Assembly (NCBI GenBank): GCA_029851415.1
Contig: CM056742.1
Coordinates: 81,396,748 to 81,460,747, forward strand
Direction of reading: 5' to 3'
Length of the DNA stretch: 64,000 nt
Source: Eretmocerus hayati
Taxonomy: Eukaryota; Arthropoda; Insecta; Hymenoptera; Aphelinidae
The notes beneath the pieces were generated by a model. The model searched no databases and was not told where the DNA came from. It was given only the letters and a program-made list of their open reading frames with translations. Positions 9,214 through 22,075 of the stretch are shown piece after piece. The stretch's first letter is position 1, and every line of letters starts with the position of its first letter. The translations under genes were made by a program, and so were the position numbers.

Positions 9214-12200
9214 TGGCAGTAGGACTGTCTCCGACTTATAATCCATTATTCGAGATTGATACGCACCATCCACCGTTTTTCCTTTGCTCAGACTCAATCC
9301 AGAGCTGATTGCAGTGATTTTCAGACACGTGGTTAGGCTTGAAATATTGCCTAACTTTTTCCGCATGTAGTGCAAGTATTTGTAGATCGGCAGTATATTT
9401 TTTCTCCACCTAGAAATCACGATTCCTTGAATAATCTGCATTACTCGACAGCTTTTCCTGGACGAATGTTGTTCCCAAATTTTTTTGCGGCAATTCCTGG
9501 CCTACGGATTAAGGTCAAATTTCAGCTGAATACCGGACAGATTCATGCCAGTGTTTGAGATACGCTCCTGACAGGGAAACCGGATCAGAATCGATGTCAA
9601 ACTCAACCACGGCTGTTCTCAGAGTCGCGTTTGGGCTCAAAATCCGGGGTATTTGAATTATAATGCATGAAACAGGTTCTTGGGGTGGCAGCAGGACTGT
9701 CTCCGACTTATATAACATTATTCGCGACTAATACGCGCCTTTCATTTCTTTTTCTTTGCTCAGACTCAATCCAGAGCTGATTGCAGTGGTTCTCAGACAC
9801 GGGGTTGGGCTTGAAATATTGCCTATTATCTCCTGCATGTAGTGCAAGTATTTGTAGATCGGCAGTATATTTTTTCTCCACCTAGAAATCATCATTCCTT
9901 TAACAATCTGCATTACTCGACAGCTTTTCCTGAACGAATGTTGTCCCCAAATTTCCTTGCGGCAATTCCTGGCATATGGATTAAGGTCAAAATTCAGTTC
10001 AATACTGGACAGATTCACTCCAAGTTTTTTCGAAGCGGCAGCATATCGATTTCCGAGCTAAAATCGGTTATATTCGATTCATGTTGGTACTGGAGATACG
10101 GTTCTGACAGGGAAATCGGATCAGAATCGATGTCAAACTCAACCACGGCTGTTCTCAGAGTCGTGTTTGGGCTCAAAATCCGGGGTATTTGAATTATAAT
10201 GCATGAAACAGGTTCTTGGGGTGGCAGCAGGACTGTCTCCGACTTATATAACATTATTCGCGACTAATACGCGCCTTTCATTTCTTTTTCTTTGCTCAGA
10301 CTCAATCCAGAGCTGATTGCAGTGGTTCTCAGACACGGGGTTGGGCTTGAAATATTGCCTATTATCTCCTGCATGTAGTGCAAGTATTTGTAGATCGGCA
10401 GTATATTTTTTCTCCACCTAGAAATCATCATTCCTTTAACAATCTGCATTACTCGACAGCTTTTCCTGAACGAATGTTGTCCCCAAATTTCCTTGCGGCA
10501 ATTCCTGGCATATGGATTAAGGTCAAAATTCAGTTCAATACTGGACAGATTCACTCCAAGTTTTTTCGAAGCGGCAGCATATCGATTTCCGAGCTAAAAT
10601 CGGTTATATTCGATTCATGTTGGTACTGGAGATACGGTTCTGACAGGGAAATCGGATCAGAATCGATGTCAAACTCAACCACGGCTGTTCTCAGAGTCGT
10701 GTTTGGGCTCAAAATCCGGAGGATTTGAAGTATAATGCATGAAACAGGTTCTTGGGGTGGCAGCAGGACTGTCTCCGACTTATGAAACATTATTCGCGAC
10801 TGATACGCGCCTTTCATTGCTTTTCCGTTGCTCAGACTCAACCCAGAGCCGATTGCAGTGATTCTCAGACACGGGGTTGGGCTTGAAATATTGCCTTACA
10901 TCTTCCGCATGTACTGCAAGTTTTTTTTGATCGGCAGTATAATTTTTTTTCACCGAAAAATCACCATTCCTCAAATAATCTGCATTACTGAACAGCTTTT
11001 TCTGGACGAATATCGTTCTCAAATCTCTCGGCAGTAATCTCTCGACATCGGATTAGGCTCTAAATTCTGATCAGCACTTGAGGAATTCAATCAGAGTTTG
11101 TTCGACTCGGCAGCATATCAAAATCCGAGCTGAAATCGGTCACTCTTGATCGAAACCTGTGCTAATGAGACTTTCCCGACTCGGAAGAGATCGAATTCGA
11201 TTTCAAACTCGTCCACGGAAATTTTCAGAGCCGTGCTTGGGCTCAAAATCCTGGTGAGTGATGGTAAAATGCACGAGAAAGCTTCTTCTGGTAGCAGCAG
11301 AGAGGTTTCCGATTCAGAAACCACTATTTTCGACGAATACGCAGCGCTCATCACTTTTCCTCGCCCTGGAATCGGCCTCAGAACCGATTGCGGTGACTCT
11401 CTGACCTGAGCTTTGGCTTAAACTATTGTTTCGCATCCCTAGAATGTACCCCGAGTCATTGTAGATCGGCAGTATATTTATTCGTCACCTAGAACTCACC
11501 GTTTCTTGAATAATCTGCACTATTCTGCAGCTTTTTCTTGACGAATATCGATCTGGAATTCTTCTACGGCAATTTCTAGACTTGAGACTGGGCTGAAAAT
11601 TCTATTAAATGTTCTATGATCCCACTTGAGATGTTCCTGACCTGGCAGCATATCGAATTCTGTGGTAAAATCGACCATTCTCGGATGACTGCCATATCTC
11701 AACAGACATTTTAGCCGCAAAATAGAGCAGAATCGATCTCAAATCCTCCCTCAGCAATTTTCAGAACTGTGTTTCGGCTCAAAATTCTGTAAATTGATGG
11801 GAGAATGTGTTGAAACGGGTTCTGAGTCGGCAGTAGGATTAGATTCGACCCAGAATTCACTATTCCCGACTAATTATCAAGGCTCGTCAACTTTTCTCGG
11901 CTCAGAATCGACCTCAGAGCTGATTGCGTTGGATCCCGTACATGAGGATGAACTTAAAATACTGCTTCCCACTCTCAAAAAGTACCCCAAGTTATTACAG
12001 ATCGGCAGTACACTCTTTCTCCACCTAGAAATAACGATTTATCTAATATTCTGCGCGGCCAGACAGCCTTTCCTGGACGAATATCGATCTCAAATCCCTC
12101 TGCGGCGATTCCCAGACCTGAGACCAGGCTAAAAATTATGTTTAATGCTCTAGAAATACACTCCAAGCCTTTTTCATCTGGCAGCATATCGCATTCTGAG

Positions 12201-12543
12201 CTAAAATCGACCATCTCGAATGTCCCTTCAGATCTGAAGAGACAATCCCGCCACAAAATAAATCTGAACCGATCTCAAAATTCCCCGCAGCAATTTTTAG
12301 AGCTGTGCCCAGACTCAAAATTCTGAGAATCGATGGAGGAATGTTTTGAAAAGAGTTGAGAGTTGGCAGTAGAATCATTTTCGACTCAGAATCCAGTATA
12401 ATCGACCAATTCGCAGCATCTATCACCTCTTCTCAGCTCAGAATCGACCTCAGAGCTGATCGCGGTGATTCTCAGACTTGGGGTCGAGTTTAAAATACTG
12501 CCATCTACCTCTAGAAGGTACTCCAAGTGGTTGCGGATCGTCA
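9214..12543 (-). repeat. Hierarchical 535-bp tandem repeat in the right arm
   Basis: The complementary anchor (GGCAG) recurs at 9214, 9389, 9687, 9861, 10037, 10223, 10397, 10573, 10759, 10933 and 11109, and then onward to about 12540 in the same three-step cycle as the left arm. The interval 9389-9687 lacks one anchor (298 bp instead of about 361), which marks an internal deletion. Seven units or part-units are present, against five in the left arm. Confidence 0.8.
9687..10758 (-). repeat. Two near-identical 536-bp units, recent tandem duplication
   Basis: 9687-10222 and 10223-10758 match base for base over long stretches (for example 9842-10192 against 10378-10728), whereas other units of the same array are visibly diverged. 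Only one such unit type is found in the left arm (around 6316-6851). This indicates recent unequal exchange restricted to one arm. Confidence 0.85.
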
Positions 12544-12772
12544 GTAGAACTACTGACTTGCCACGCGTGAGTTTCATTCCGGCGAAATATCGATCTTCAA
12601 CCCCATTTCACGTTCAACACCCCCCCACCCCTGCCCCCTTTGTCTGAGACAAAATCAGATTAGCACATCTCCTAGCCCTGTCGATTACGAAGAGAATGCC
12701 GTTTGGCTCATCCCGATAGCTTGAAACAAATTTTGAAGCGATTTTTGGCCAGAGTTGGAATGTGACGACTAT

Positions 12773-12785
12773 AGTGCGCCGGGGG
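12773..12785. other. Empty insertion site of the nested element
   Basis: In the right arm AGTGC, GCC and GGGGG are contiguous here, corresponding to the left-arm sequences at 2759-2763 and 4297-4301, which the 1,533-bp nested element separates. It gives the pre-insertion sequence and shows the insertion is specific to the left arm. Confidence 0.8.
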
Positions 12786-12899
12786 ACGTGCACGCATCAT
12801 CGAGGCGTGTTCAGCACCTCGATCTCGTGCGCCGCACACCACGAGCGAGGCGCTGAGGTGAGTGTCACTCCCGCGAGTAGGTTTTGGGTTCTCCGTGTA

Positions 12900-14319
12900 T
12901 AGGAAAATAAACATCAACAATCTCTCAGCGATGTTCCGTCATTACATTCGTTTCAATAGTCGAGTAATCACAACTGAACTCCGAGACCACTGTCAAAGCG
13001 ATTTTCATCCAAAGTTTATATTCAAAATGTTTATAGAAATCTTTTCTACAGCGTGAATTACGATTTCATGTTCTGTATATTGCTTTCGATTTGCCTTCAT
13101 CAAGTATAGCCATCGTAACTGATATGGTTTTCAACCCAACAACGGAATAGAGATTCGATCAGTATTGAATATGACTTCAAAATTCTACTTCACAATTTGA
13201 TAAATGGTCCAACATAATCATGATCCAAGTCACAAATTCCTCATCATCTCACGAAAAGAATCGCCTATTCAAAGCAGAAAAATGTGAGATTATTGCGTTG
13301 ATTCAGGATAACTAATATGCACAATCGTCAAGTTACATTTTTCGTCCCGTACAAGAATACTACATCACTCGTTGCTCGAGAAGGTGGTTCAACTGGGTCA
13401 TTCCTTCTTCTTAGATTCCATCTCATTCAGCCTGCAGAAGAGTATGATTAGATAGAAACCCGAATTATTGCTTTGGATATCAATCAAACAAAACATATAG
13501 ACCTGCAGAAACATTGGATTCAAACGAAACTCGAGAAGGATTTATGGTATTTGATCGTGATATATGTACATCGCAGAAAGAATAGAAAATGGCCACAGAA
13601 TGAAGCTACTATGATTTCCCATCTTATGAGTATAAGTGAATAACCAAATCATCAAGTATTAGAATACAGAACACAACACCCGCACTCGCACCGGAACCGT
13701 CAGCTAATAACACTGTACATACGTCTCCCGGTGAATCTCGTACTATCCAAGAGTACGAGAAAAAGAATATACAAGCTCATAATTTTGAAATTTACTCTGG
13801 CGACGAATGGGCCATCAACGCAGATCCTCTACCGTGATCATTTCAAATAAGTGCAGGCCTGTCTGTCTCCTTCTTTTGTTTGCGACAGCTGCAAAATAGT
13901 GCCCTCGGTCGCCACGTACACAGTTTTGATTTATTGTTACACTCCGATGCGATCATCTACGAGAAAATAATCTGGCGCGGCGCCGCAACATGGTCTTTAA
14001 GAACAATGAAAAAACCGGGAAAAACCTAGCAACTGTCGGAGCTGAGTAATATGAAAAGGCCAAGAAGTACCTGCTGGATGCTCTCCACTTCCAAGTGTAA
14101 TAATACAACCCAACGAGATGCGCATCGTAGACACACAATCGAGTTCAAGCGGCCCAAAAATTTGCGCTTCATATACTTACGGTAATCTATAGCCAGTGAG
14201 ACATCAATACTTCAATGTGGTTCTCGTATACTACTAGGAAAAAAATGTTGCTGCAGTCGTTCTTCAGTTTTGGAATTATGACTCTGAAGTTCCAATCGAT
14301 TATCTTAATCGAAAGTCGA
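12900..14319. other. Flanking DNA between foldback element and satellite
   Basis: AT-rich, single-copy in the window, with short open stretches only. Besides the candidate at 13670-13837, a 46-codon open stretch at about 13450-13588 reads plausibly as protein but has no ATG, domain or clear splice signals and could be chance. I see no RNA genes. Confidence 0.45.
13670..13837 (+). CDS. Possible terminal exon fragment, unrecognised
   Basis: A frame open from a stop at about 13637 runs to TGA at 13835-13837. If entered after the AG at 13668-13669 it encodes 55 residues with a balanced composition: a Pro/Ala/Ser-rich start, then EYEKKNIQAHNFEIYSGDEW, ending ADPLP. There is no ATG, so it could only be an internal or terminal exon. 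No family is recognised, no upstream exon was identified and no AATAAA signal follows closely. A chance open frame of this length is not improbable, so the call rests on composition alone. Confidence 0.15.
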   Translation, partial: NTTPALAPEPSANNTVHTSPGESRTIQEYEKKNIQAHNFEIYSGDEWAINADPLP

Positions 14320-14343
14320 AAAAATTTTTTCTTGGATTCGAAC

Positions 14344-16065
14344 CTCTGTTCCAAAATTTCTCGATTGCGATCGCTTTCTTGTGACGAAGAAGGTGCCTGA
14401 ATTTTGTGCAGCCCCCCCGGTGAATGCCGACCCCCGAAATCGGGGGTTGAAATTCGGGAATTTTTTTAGACAGGCCAGGAGGCTCTGTTCCAAAATTTCT
14501 CGATTGGGATCGCTTTCTTGTGACGAGAGAAGGTGCCTGAATTTTGTGCAGCCCCCCCGGTGAATGTAGACACCCTCAAATCGGGGGTTGAAATCCGAGA
14601 ATTTTTTCAGAACAGGCCAGGAGGCTCTGTTCCAAAATTTCTCGGTTGGAATCGCTTCCTTGAGACAAAAGAAGGTGCCTGAATTTTTTGCAGCCCCCCC
14701 GGTGAGTTCCGACACCCCCAAATCGGGGGTTGAAATCCGGGAATTTTGTTAGAACAGGCCAGGAGGCTCTGTTCCAAGATCCCTCGATTGGGAACGCTCT
14801 CTTGTGACGAAAGTAGGTGCCTGAATTTTTGCAGCCCCCCCCCCCCCCGTGAATGCCGACACCCTCAAATCGGGGGTTGAAAATCGGGATTATTTTTAGA
14901 ACAGGCAAGAAGGCTCTGTTCCCAAAATTACTCGGATGGGATCGCTTTCCTGTGACGAGAGAAGGTGCCTGAATTCCGTGCAGCCCCCCGGTGAATGCCG
15001 ACACCCCCAAATCGGGGGTTGGAATTCGGGAATTTTTTCAGAACAGGCCACGAGGCTCTGTTCCAAAATTTCCCGGTTGGGATCGCTTTCTTGTGACGAA
15101 AGAAGGTGCCTGAATTTTTTGCAGCTCCCCCGGTGAGTGCCAACACCCCCAAATCGGGGGTTGAAATTCGGGAATTTTTTTAGAACAGGCCGCGAGGCTC
15201 TGTTCCAAAATTTCTCGATTGGGATCGCTTTCTTGTGACGAAAAAAGGTGCCTGAATTTTTGTTTTCCCCTTGGTGAATGCCGACACCCCCAAATCGGGG
15301 GTTGAAAATCGGGATTATTTTTAGAACAGGCAAGGAGGCTCTGTTCCAAAATTTCTCAATTGGGATCGCTTTCTTGTGACGAGAGAAGGTGCATGAATTC
15401 CTTGCAGCCCCCCCCCCCCCGGTGGATGCCGACACCCCCAAATCGGGGATTGACAGTCGGGAATTTTTTTAGAACAGGCCAGGAGGCTCTGTTCCAAAAT
15501 TTCTCGATTGGGATCGCTTTCTTGTGGCGAAAGAAGATGCCTGAATTTCTCGCAGCCCCCCGGTGAATGCCGACAACCCCCCAAATCGGGGGTTGGAAAT
15601 CGGGAATTTTTTTAGAACCGGCCACGAGGCTCTGTTCCAAAATTTCCCGGTTGGGATCGCTTTCTTGTGACGAGAGAAGGTGCCTGAATATTTGCAGCCC
15701 CCCCCCCCCCCCGGTGAATGCCGACACCCCCAAATCGGGGGGTGAAATTCGGGAATTTTTTCAGAACAGGCCAGGAGGCTCTGTTCCAAAGTTTCTCGAT
15801 TGGGATCGCTTTCTTGTGACGAGAGAAGGTGCCTGAATTTTTTTGCAGCCCCCCCGGTGGATGCGACACCCCCAAATCGGGGGTTGAAATTCGGTAATTT
15901 TTTTAGAACAGGCCAGGCGGCTTCGTTCCAGAATTTCTTGGTTGGGATCGCTTTCTCATGACAAAAGAAGGTGCTTGAATTTTTTGCAGCCCCCCCGGTG
16001 AATGCCGACACCCCCATATCGGGAGTTGAAATTCGGGAATTTTTTTAGAACAGGCCAGGAGGCTC
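14344..16065 (+). repeat. Satellite block A (array edge)
   Basis: About 12 heterogeneous monomers, mostly with GAGGCTCTGTTCC and TTGTGACGAGAGAAGG. They include one in which the C-tract is replaced by TTTTCCCCTTGGTG (about 15263-15276), and one with CTCAATTGGG...GTGCATGAATTCCTTGC at 15354-15406 that reappears near 25.3 kb. Block limits are approximate. Confidence 0.7.
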
Positions 16066-16349
16066 TATCCCAAAATTTCTCCATTGGGATCGCTTTCTTG
16101 TGACAAGAGAAGGTGCCTGAATTTTTTGCAGCCCCCCCGGTGGATGCGACACCCCCAAATCGGGGGTTGAAATTCGGGAATTTTTTTATAACAGGCCAGG
16201 AGGTTCTGATCCAAAATTTCTCGATTGGGATCGCTCTCTCGTGACAAAAGAAGGTGCCTGAATATTTGCAGCCCCCCCCCCCCCCCCGGTGAATGCCGAC
16301 ACCCCCAAATCGGGGGTTGAAATTCGGGAATTATTGTAGAACAGGCCAG

Positions 16350-19300
16350 GAGGTTCTGATCCAAAATTTCTCGATTGGGATCGCTCTCTTGTGACAAAAG
16401 AAGGTGCCTGAATATTTGCAGCCCCCCCCCCCCCGTGAATGCCGACACCCCCAAATCGGGGGTTGAATTTCGGGATTTTTTTTAGAACAGGCCAGGCGGC
16501 TCTGTTCCAAAATTTCTTGGTTGGGATCGCTTTCTTATGACAAAAGAAGGTGCTTGAATTTTTTGCAGTCCCCCCGGTGAGTGCCGACACCCCCAAATCG
16601 GGGGTTGAAATTCGGGAAATTTTTTAGAACAGGCCAGGAGGCTCTGTCCCAAAATTCCTCGATTGGGATCGCTTTCTCGTGACAAGAGAAGGTGCCTCAA
16701 TTTTCTGCAGCCCCCCCCCCCCCGGTGAATGCCGACACCCCCAAATAAGGGGTTGAAATTCGGGAGATTTTTTAGAGCAGGCCAGGAGGCTCTGTTCCAA
16801 GATTTCTCGATTGGGATCGTTTTCTTGTGACGAGAGAAGGTGCCTGAATATTTGCAGCCCCCCCCCCCCGGTGAATGCCGACACCCCCAAATCGGGGGTT
16901 GAAATTCGGGAATTATTGTAGAACAGGCCAGGAGGTCCTGATCCAAAATTTCTCGATTGGGATCGCTCTCTTGTGACAAGAGAAGGTGCCTGAATTTTTT
17001 GCAGCCCCCCCCCCCGTGAATGCCGACACCCCCAAATCGGGGGTTGAAATTCGGAATTTTTTTTAGAACAGGCCAGGCGGCTCTGTTCCAAAATTTCTTG
17101 GTTGGGATCGCTTTCTTATGACAAAAGAAGGTGCCTGAATTTTTTGCAGCCCCCCCGGTGGATGCGACACCCCCAAATCGGGGGTTGAAATTCGGGAATT
17201 TTTTTATAACAGGCCAGGAGGTTCTGATCCAAAATTTCTCGATTGGGATCGCTCTCTCGTGACAAAAGAAGGTGCCTGAATATTTGCAGCCCCCCCCCCC
17301 CGGTGAATGCCGACACCCCCAAATCGGGGGTTGAAATTCGGGAATTATTGTAGAACAGGCCAGGAGGTTCTGATCCAAAATTTCTCGATTGGGATCGCTC
17401 TCTTGTGACAAAAGAAGGTGCCTGAATATTTGCAGTCCCCCCCCCGTGAATGCCGACACCCCCAAATCGGGGGTTGAAATTCGGAATTTTTTTTAGAACA
17501 GGCCAGGCGGCTCTGTTCCAAAATTTCTTGGTTGGGATCGCTTTCTTATGACAAAAGAAGGTGCTTGAATTTTTTGCAGTCCCCCCGGTGAGTGCCGACA
17601 CCCCCAAATCGGGGGTTGAAATTCGGGAAATTTTTTAGAACAGGCCAGGAGGCTCTGTCCCAAAATTTCTCGATTGGGATCGCTTTCTCGTGACAAGAGG
17701 AGGTGCCTGAATTTTTTGCAGCCCCCCCCCCCCCGGTGAATGCCGACACCCCCAAATAAGGGGTTGAAATTCGGGAGATTTTTTAGAACAGGCCAGGAGG
17801 CTCTGTTCCAAGATTCCTCGATTGGGATCGTTTTCTTGTGACGAGAGAAGGTGCCTGAATTTTTTGCAGCCCCCCCGGTGAATGCCGACATCCCCAAATC
17901 GGGGGTGGGAATTCGGGAATTTATGTAGAACAGGCCAGGAGGTTCTGATCCAAAATTTCTCGATTGGGATCGCTCTCTCGTGACAAAAGAAGGTGCCTGA
18001 ATATTTGCAGCCCCCCCCCCCCCTGTGAATGCCGACACCCCCAAATCGGGGGTTGAAATTCGGGAATTATTGTAGAACAGGCCAGGAGGTTCTGATCCAA
18101 AATTTCTCGATTGGGATCGCTCTCTTGTGACAAGAGAAGGTGCCTGAATCTTTTGCAGCCCCCCCGGTGGATGCGACACCCCCAAATCGGGGGTTGAAAT
18201 TCGGGAAATTTTTTAGAACAGGCCAGGAGGCTCTGTCCCAAAATTTCTCGATTGGGATCGCTTTCTCGTGACAAGAGAAGGTGCCTGAATTTTTTGCAGC
18301 CCCCCCCCCCCCCCCCGGTGAATGCGACACCCCCAAATGGGGGGTTGAAATTCGGGAATTTTTGTAGAACAGGCTAGGAGGCTCTGTCCCAAAATTTCTC
18401 GATTGGGATCGCTTTCTCGTGACAAGAGAAGGTGCCTGAATTTTTTGCAGCCCCCCCGGTGAATGCCGGCACCCCCAAATCGGGGGTGGAATTTCGGGAA
18501 TTTTTGTAGAACAGGCCAGGAGGTTCTGATCCAAAATTTCTCGATTGGGATCGCTCTCTTGTGACAAAAGAAGGTGCCTGAATATTTGCAGCCCCCCCCC
18601 CCGGTGAATGCCGACACCCCCAAATCGGGGGGTGAAATTCGGGAATTTTTTCAGAACAGGCCAGGAGGCTCTGTTCCAAAGTTTCTCGATTGGGATCGCT
18701 CTCTTGTGACGAGAGAAGGTGCCTGAATTTTTTTGCAGCCCCCCCGGTGGATGCGACACCCCCAAATCGGGGGTTGAAATTCGGTAATTTTTTTAGAACA
18801 GGCCAGGCGGCTTTGTTCCAGAATTTCTTGGTTGGGATCGCTTTCTCATGACAAAAGAAGGTGCTTGAATTTTTTGCAGCCCCCCCGGTGAATGCCGACA
18901 CCCCCATATCGGGAGTTGAAATTCGGGAATTTTTTTAGAACAGGCCAGGAGGCTCTATCCAAAAATTTCTCCGTTGGGATCGCTTTCTTGTGACAAGAGA
19001 AGGTGCCTGAATTTTTTGCAGCCCCCCGGGTGGATGCGACACCCCCAAATCGGGGGTTGAAATTCGGTAATTTTTTTAGAACAGGCCAGGCGGCTTTGTT
19101 CCAGGATTTCTTGGTTGGGATCGCTTTCTCATGACAAAAGAAGGTGCTTGAATTTTTTGCAGCCCCCCCGGTGAATGCCGACACCCCCATATCGGGAGTT
19201 GAAATTCGGGAATTTTTTTAGAACAGGCCAGGAGGCTCTATCCAAAAATTTCTCCGTTGGGATCGCTTTCTTGTGACAAGAGAAGGTGCCTGAATTTTTT

Positions 19301-22075
19301 GCAGCCCCCCCGGTGGATGCGACACCCCCAAATCGGGGGTTGAAATTCGGGAATTTTTTTATAACAGGCCAGGAGGTTCTGATCCAAAATTTCTCGATTG
19401 GGATCGCTCTCTTGTGACAAAAGAAGGTGCCTGAATATTTGCAGCCCCCCCCCCCCCGTGAATGCCGACACCCCCAAATCGGGGGTTGAATTTCGGGATT
19501 TTTTTTAGAACAGGCCAGGCGGCTCTGTTCCAAAATTTCTTGGTTGGGATCGCTTTCTTATGACAAAAGAAGGTGCTTGAATTTTTTGCAGTCCCCCCGG
19601 TGAGTGCCGACACCCCCAAATCGGGGGTTGAAATTCGGGAAATTTTTTAGAACAGGCCAGGAGTCTCTGTCCCAAAATTCCTCGATTGGGATCGCTTTCT
19701 CGTGACAAGAGAAGGTGCCTCAATTTTCTGCAGCCCCCCGCCCCCGGTGAATGCCGACACCCCCAAATAAGGGGTTGAAATTCGGGAGATTTTTTAGAGC
19801 AGGCCAGGAGGCTCTGTTCCAAGATTTCTCGATTGGGATCGTTTTCTTGTGACGAGAGAAGGTGCCTGAATATTTGCAGCCCCCCCCCCCCCCGGTGAAT
19901 GCCGACACCCCCAAATCGGGGGTTGAAATTCGGGAATCATTGTAGAACAGGCCAGGAGGTTCTGATCCAAAATTTCTCGATTGGGATCGCTCTCTTGTGA
20001 CAAGAGAAGGTGCCTGAATTTTTTGCAGCCCCCCCCCCCGTGAATGCCGACACCCCCAAATCGGGGGTTGAAATTCGGAATTTTTTTTAGAACAGGCCAG
20101 GCGGCTCTGTTCCAAAATTTCTTGGTTGGGATCGCTTTCTTATGACAAAAGAAGGTGCCTGAATTTTTTGCAGCCCCCCCGGTGGATGCGACACCCCCAA
20201 ATCGGGGGTTGAAATTCGGGAATTTTTTTATAACAGGCCAGGAGGTTCTGATCCAAAATTTCTCGATTGGGATCGCTCTCTCGTGACAAAAGAAGGTGCC
20301 TGAATATTTGCAGCCCCCCCCCCCCCCGGTGAATGCCGACACCCCCAAATCGGGGGTTGAAATTCGGGAATTATTGTAGAACAGGCCAGGAGGTTCTGAT
20401 CCAAAATTTCTCGATTGGGATCGCTCTCTTGTGACAAAAGAAGGTGCCTGAATATTTGCAGCCCCCCCCCCGTGAATGCCGACACCCCCAAATCGGGGGT
20501 TGAAATTCGGAATTTTTTTTAGAACAGGCCAGGCGGCTCTGTTCCAAAATTTCTTGGTTGGGATCGCTTTCTTATGACAAAAGAAGGTGCTTGAATTTTT
20601 TGCAGTCCCCCCGGTGAGTGCCGACACCCCCAAATCGGGGGTTGAAATTCGGGAAATTTTTTAGAACAGGCCAGGAGGCTCTGTCCCAAAATTTCTCGAT
20701 TGGGATCGCTTTCTCGTGACAAGAGGAGGTGCCTGAATTTTTTGCAGCCCCCCCCCCCCCGGTGAATGCCGACACCCCCAAATAAGGGGTTGAAATTCGG
20801 GAGATTTTTTAGAACAGGCCAGGAGGCTCTGTTCCAAGATTTCTCGATTGGGATCGTTTTCTTGTGACGAGAGAAGGTGCCTGAATTTTTTGCAGCCCCC
20901 CCGGTGAATGCCGACACCCCCAAATCGGGGGTGGGAATTCGGGAATTTATGTAGAACAGGCCAGGAGGTTCTGATCCAAAATTTCTCGATTGGGATCGCT
21001 CTCTCGTGACAAAAGAAGGTGCCTGAATATTTGCAGCCCCCCCCCCTGTGAATGCCGACACCCCCAAATCGGGGGTTGAAATTCGGGAATTATTGTAGAA
21101 CAGGCCAGGAGGTTCTGATCCAAAATTTCTCGATTGGGATCGCTCTCTTGTGACAAGAGAAGGTGCCTGAATTTTTTGCAGCCCCCCCGGTGGATGCGAC
21201 ACCCCCAAATCGGGGGTTGAAATTCGGGAAATTTTTTAGAACAGGCCAGGAGGCTCTGTCCCAAAATTTCTCGATTGGGATCGCTTTCTCGTGACAAGAG
21301 AAGGTGCCTGAATTTTTTGCAGCCCCCCCCCCCCGGTGAATGCGACACCCCCAAATGGGGGGTTGAAATTCGGGAATTTTTGTAGAACAGGCTAGGAGGC
21401 TCTGTCCCAAAATTTCTCGATTGGGATCGCTTTCTCGTGACAAGAGAAGGTGCCTGAATTTTTTGCAGCCCCCCCGGTGAATGCCGGCACCCCCAAATCG
21501 GGGGTGGAAATTCGGGAATTTTTGTAGAACAGGCCAGGAGGTTCTGATCCAAAATTTCTCGATTGGGATCGCTCTCTTGTGACAAAAGAAGGTGCCTGAA
21601 TATTTGCAGCCCCCCCCCGGTGAATGCCGACACCCCCAAATCGGGGGGTGAAATTCGGGAATTTTTTCAGAACAGGCCAGGAGGCTCTGTTCCAAAGTTT
21701 CTCGATTGGGATCGCTTTCTTGTGACGAGAGAAGGTGCCTGAATTTTTTTGCAGCCCCCCCGGTGGATGCGACACCCCCAAATCGGGGGTTGAAATTCGG
21801 TAATTTTTTTAGAACAGGCCAGGCGGCTTTGTTCCAGAATTTCTTGGTTGGGATCGCTTTCTCATGACAAAAGAAGGTGCTTGAATTTTTTGCAGCCCCC
21901 CCGGTGAATGCCGACACCCCCATATCGGGAGTTGAAATTCGGGAATTTTTTTAGAACAGGCCAGGAGGCTCTATCCAAAAATTTCTCCGTTGGGATCGCT
22001 TTCTTGTGACAAGAGAAGGTGCCTGAATTTTTTGCAGCCCCCCCGGTGGATGCGACACCCCCAAATCGGGGGTTG
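16350..22075 (+). repeat. ~3.02-kb higher-order duplication
   Basis: 16350-19060 and 19375-22075 carry the same order of monomer variants at an offset of 3016-3026 bp, the small drift coming from C-tract lengths. Examples are the variant pairs at 17546/20572, 18374/21390 and 18850/21866. Sequence identity appears very high apart from the C-tracts. Confidence 0.8.

Larger units (their letters stand above)
2645..12899. mobile_element. Large foldback-type element with multi-kb inverted arms
   Basis: Positions 2645-6880 and 9191-12899 are inverted copies of each other. The homology begins at both outer ends with the same TACACGGAGAACCCAAAACC, so the element is CACGG...CCGTG flanked by TA on each side, consistent with a 2-bp TA target duplication. 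The outermost 119 bp of the two arms differ at only two positions. The loop is 6881-9190. Arms built from tandem repeats around a short loop match the known architecture of foldback (FB-like) elements, some of which carry a Mutator-like gene in the loop. No transposase is recognisable here, so the copy is probably non-autonomous. A simple inverted segmental duplication is the alternative, but the matching termini argue for transposition. Confidence 0.7.
9191..12899 (-). repeat. Right arm of the large inverted repeat
   Basis: Reverse complement of the left arm without the nested insertion. Its inner edge is GCCCATTCG at 9191 and its outer edge is CTCCGTG/TA at 12899. It is about 1.0 kb longer than the corresponding left-arm sequence (3,587 versus 2,584 bp inside the insertion point). 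The surplus comes from two extra 536-bp repeat units minus a deletion of about 65 bp near 9540. Confidence 0.85.
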
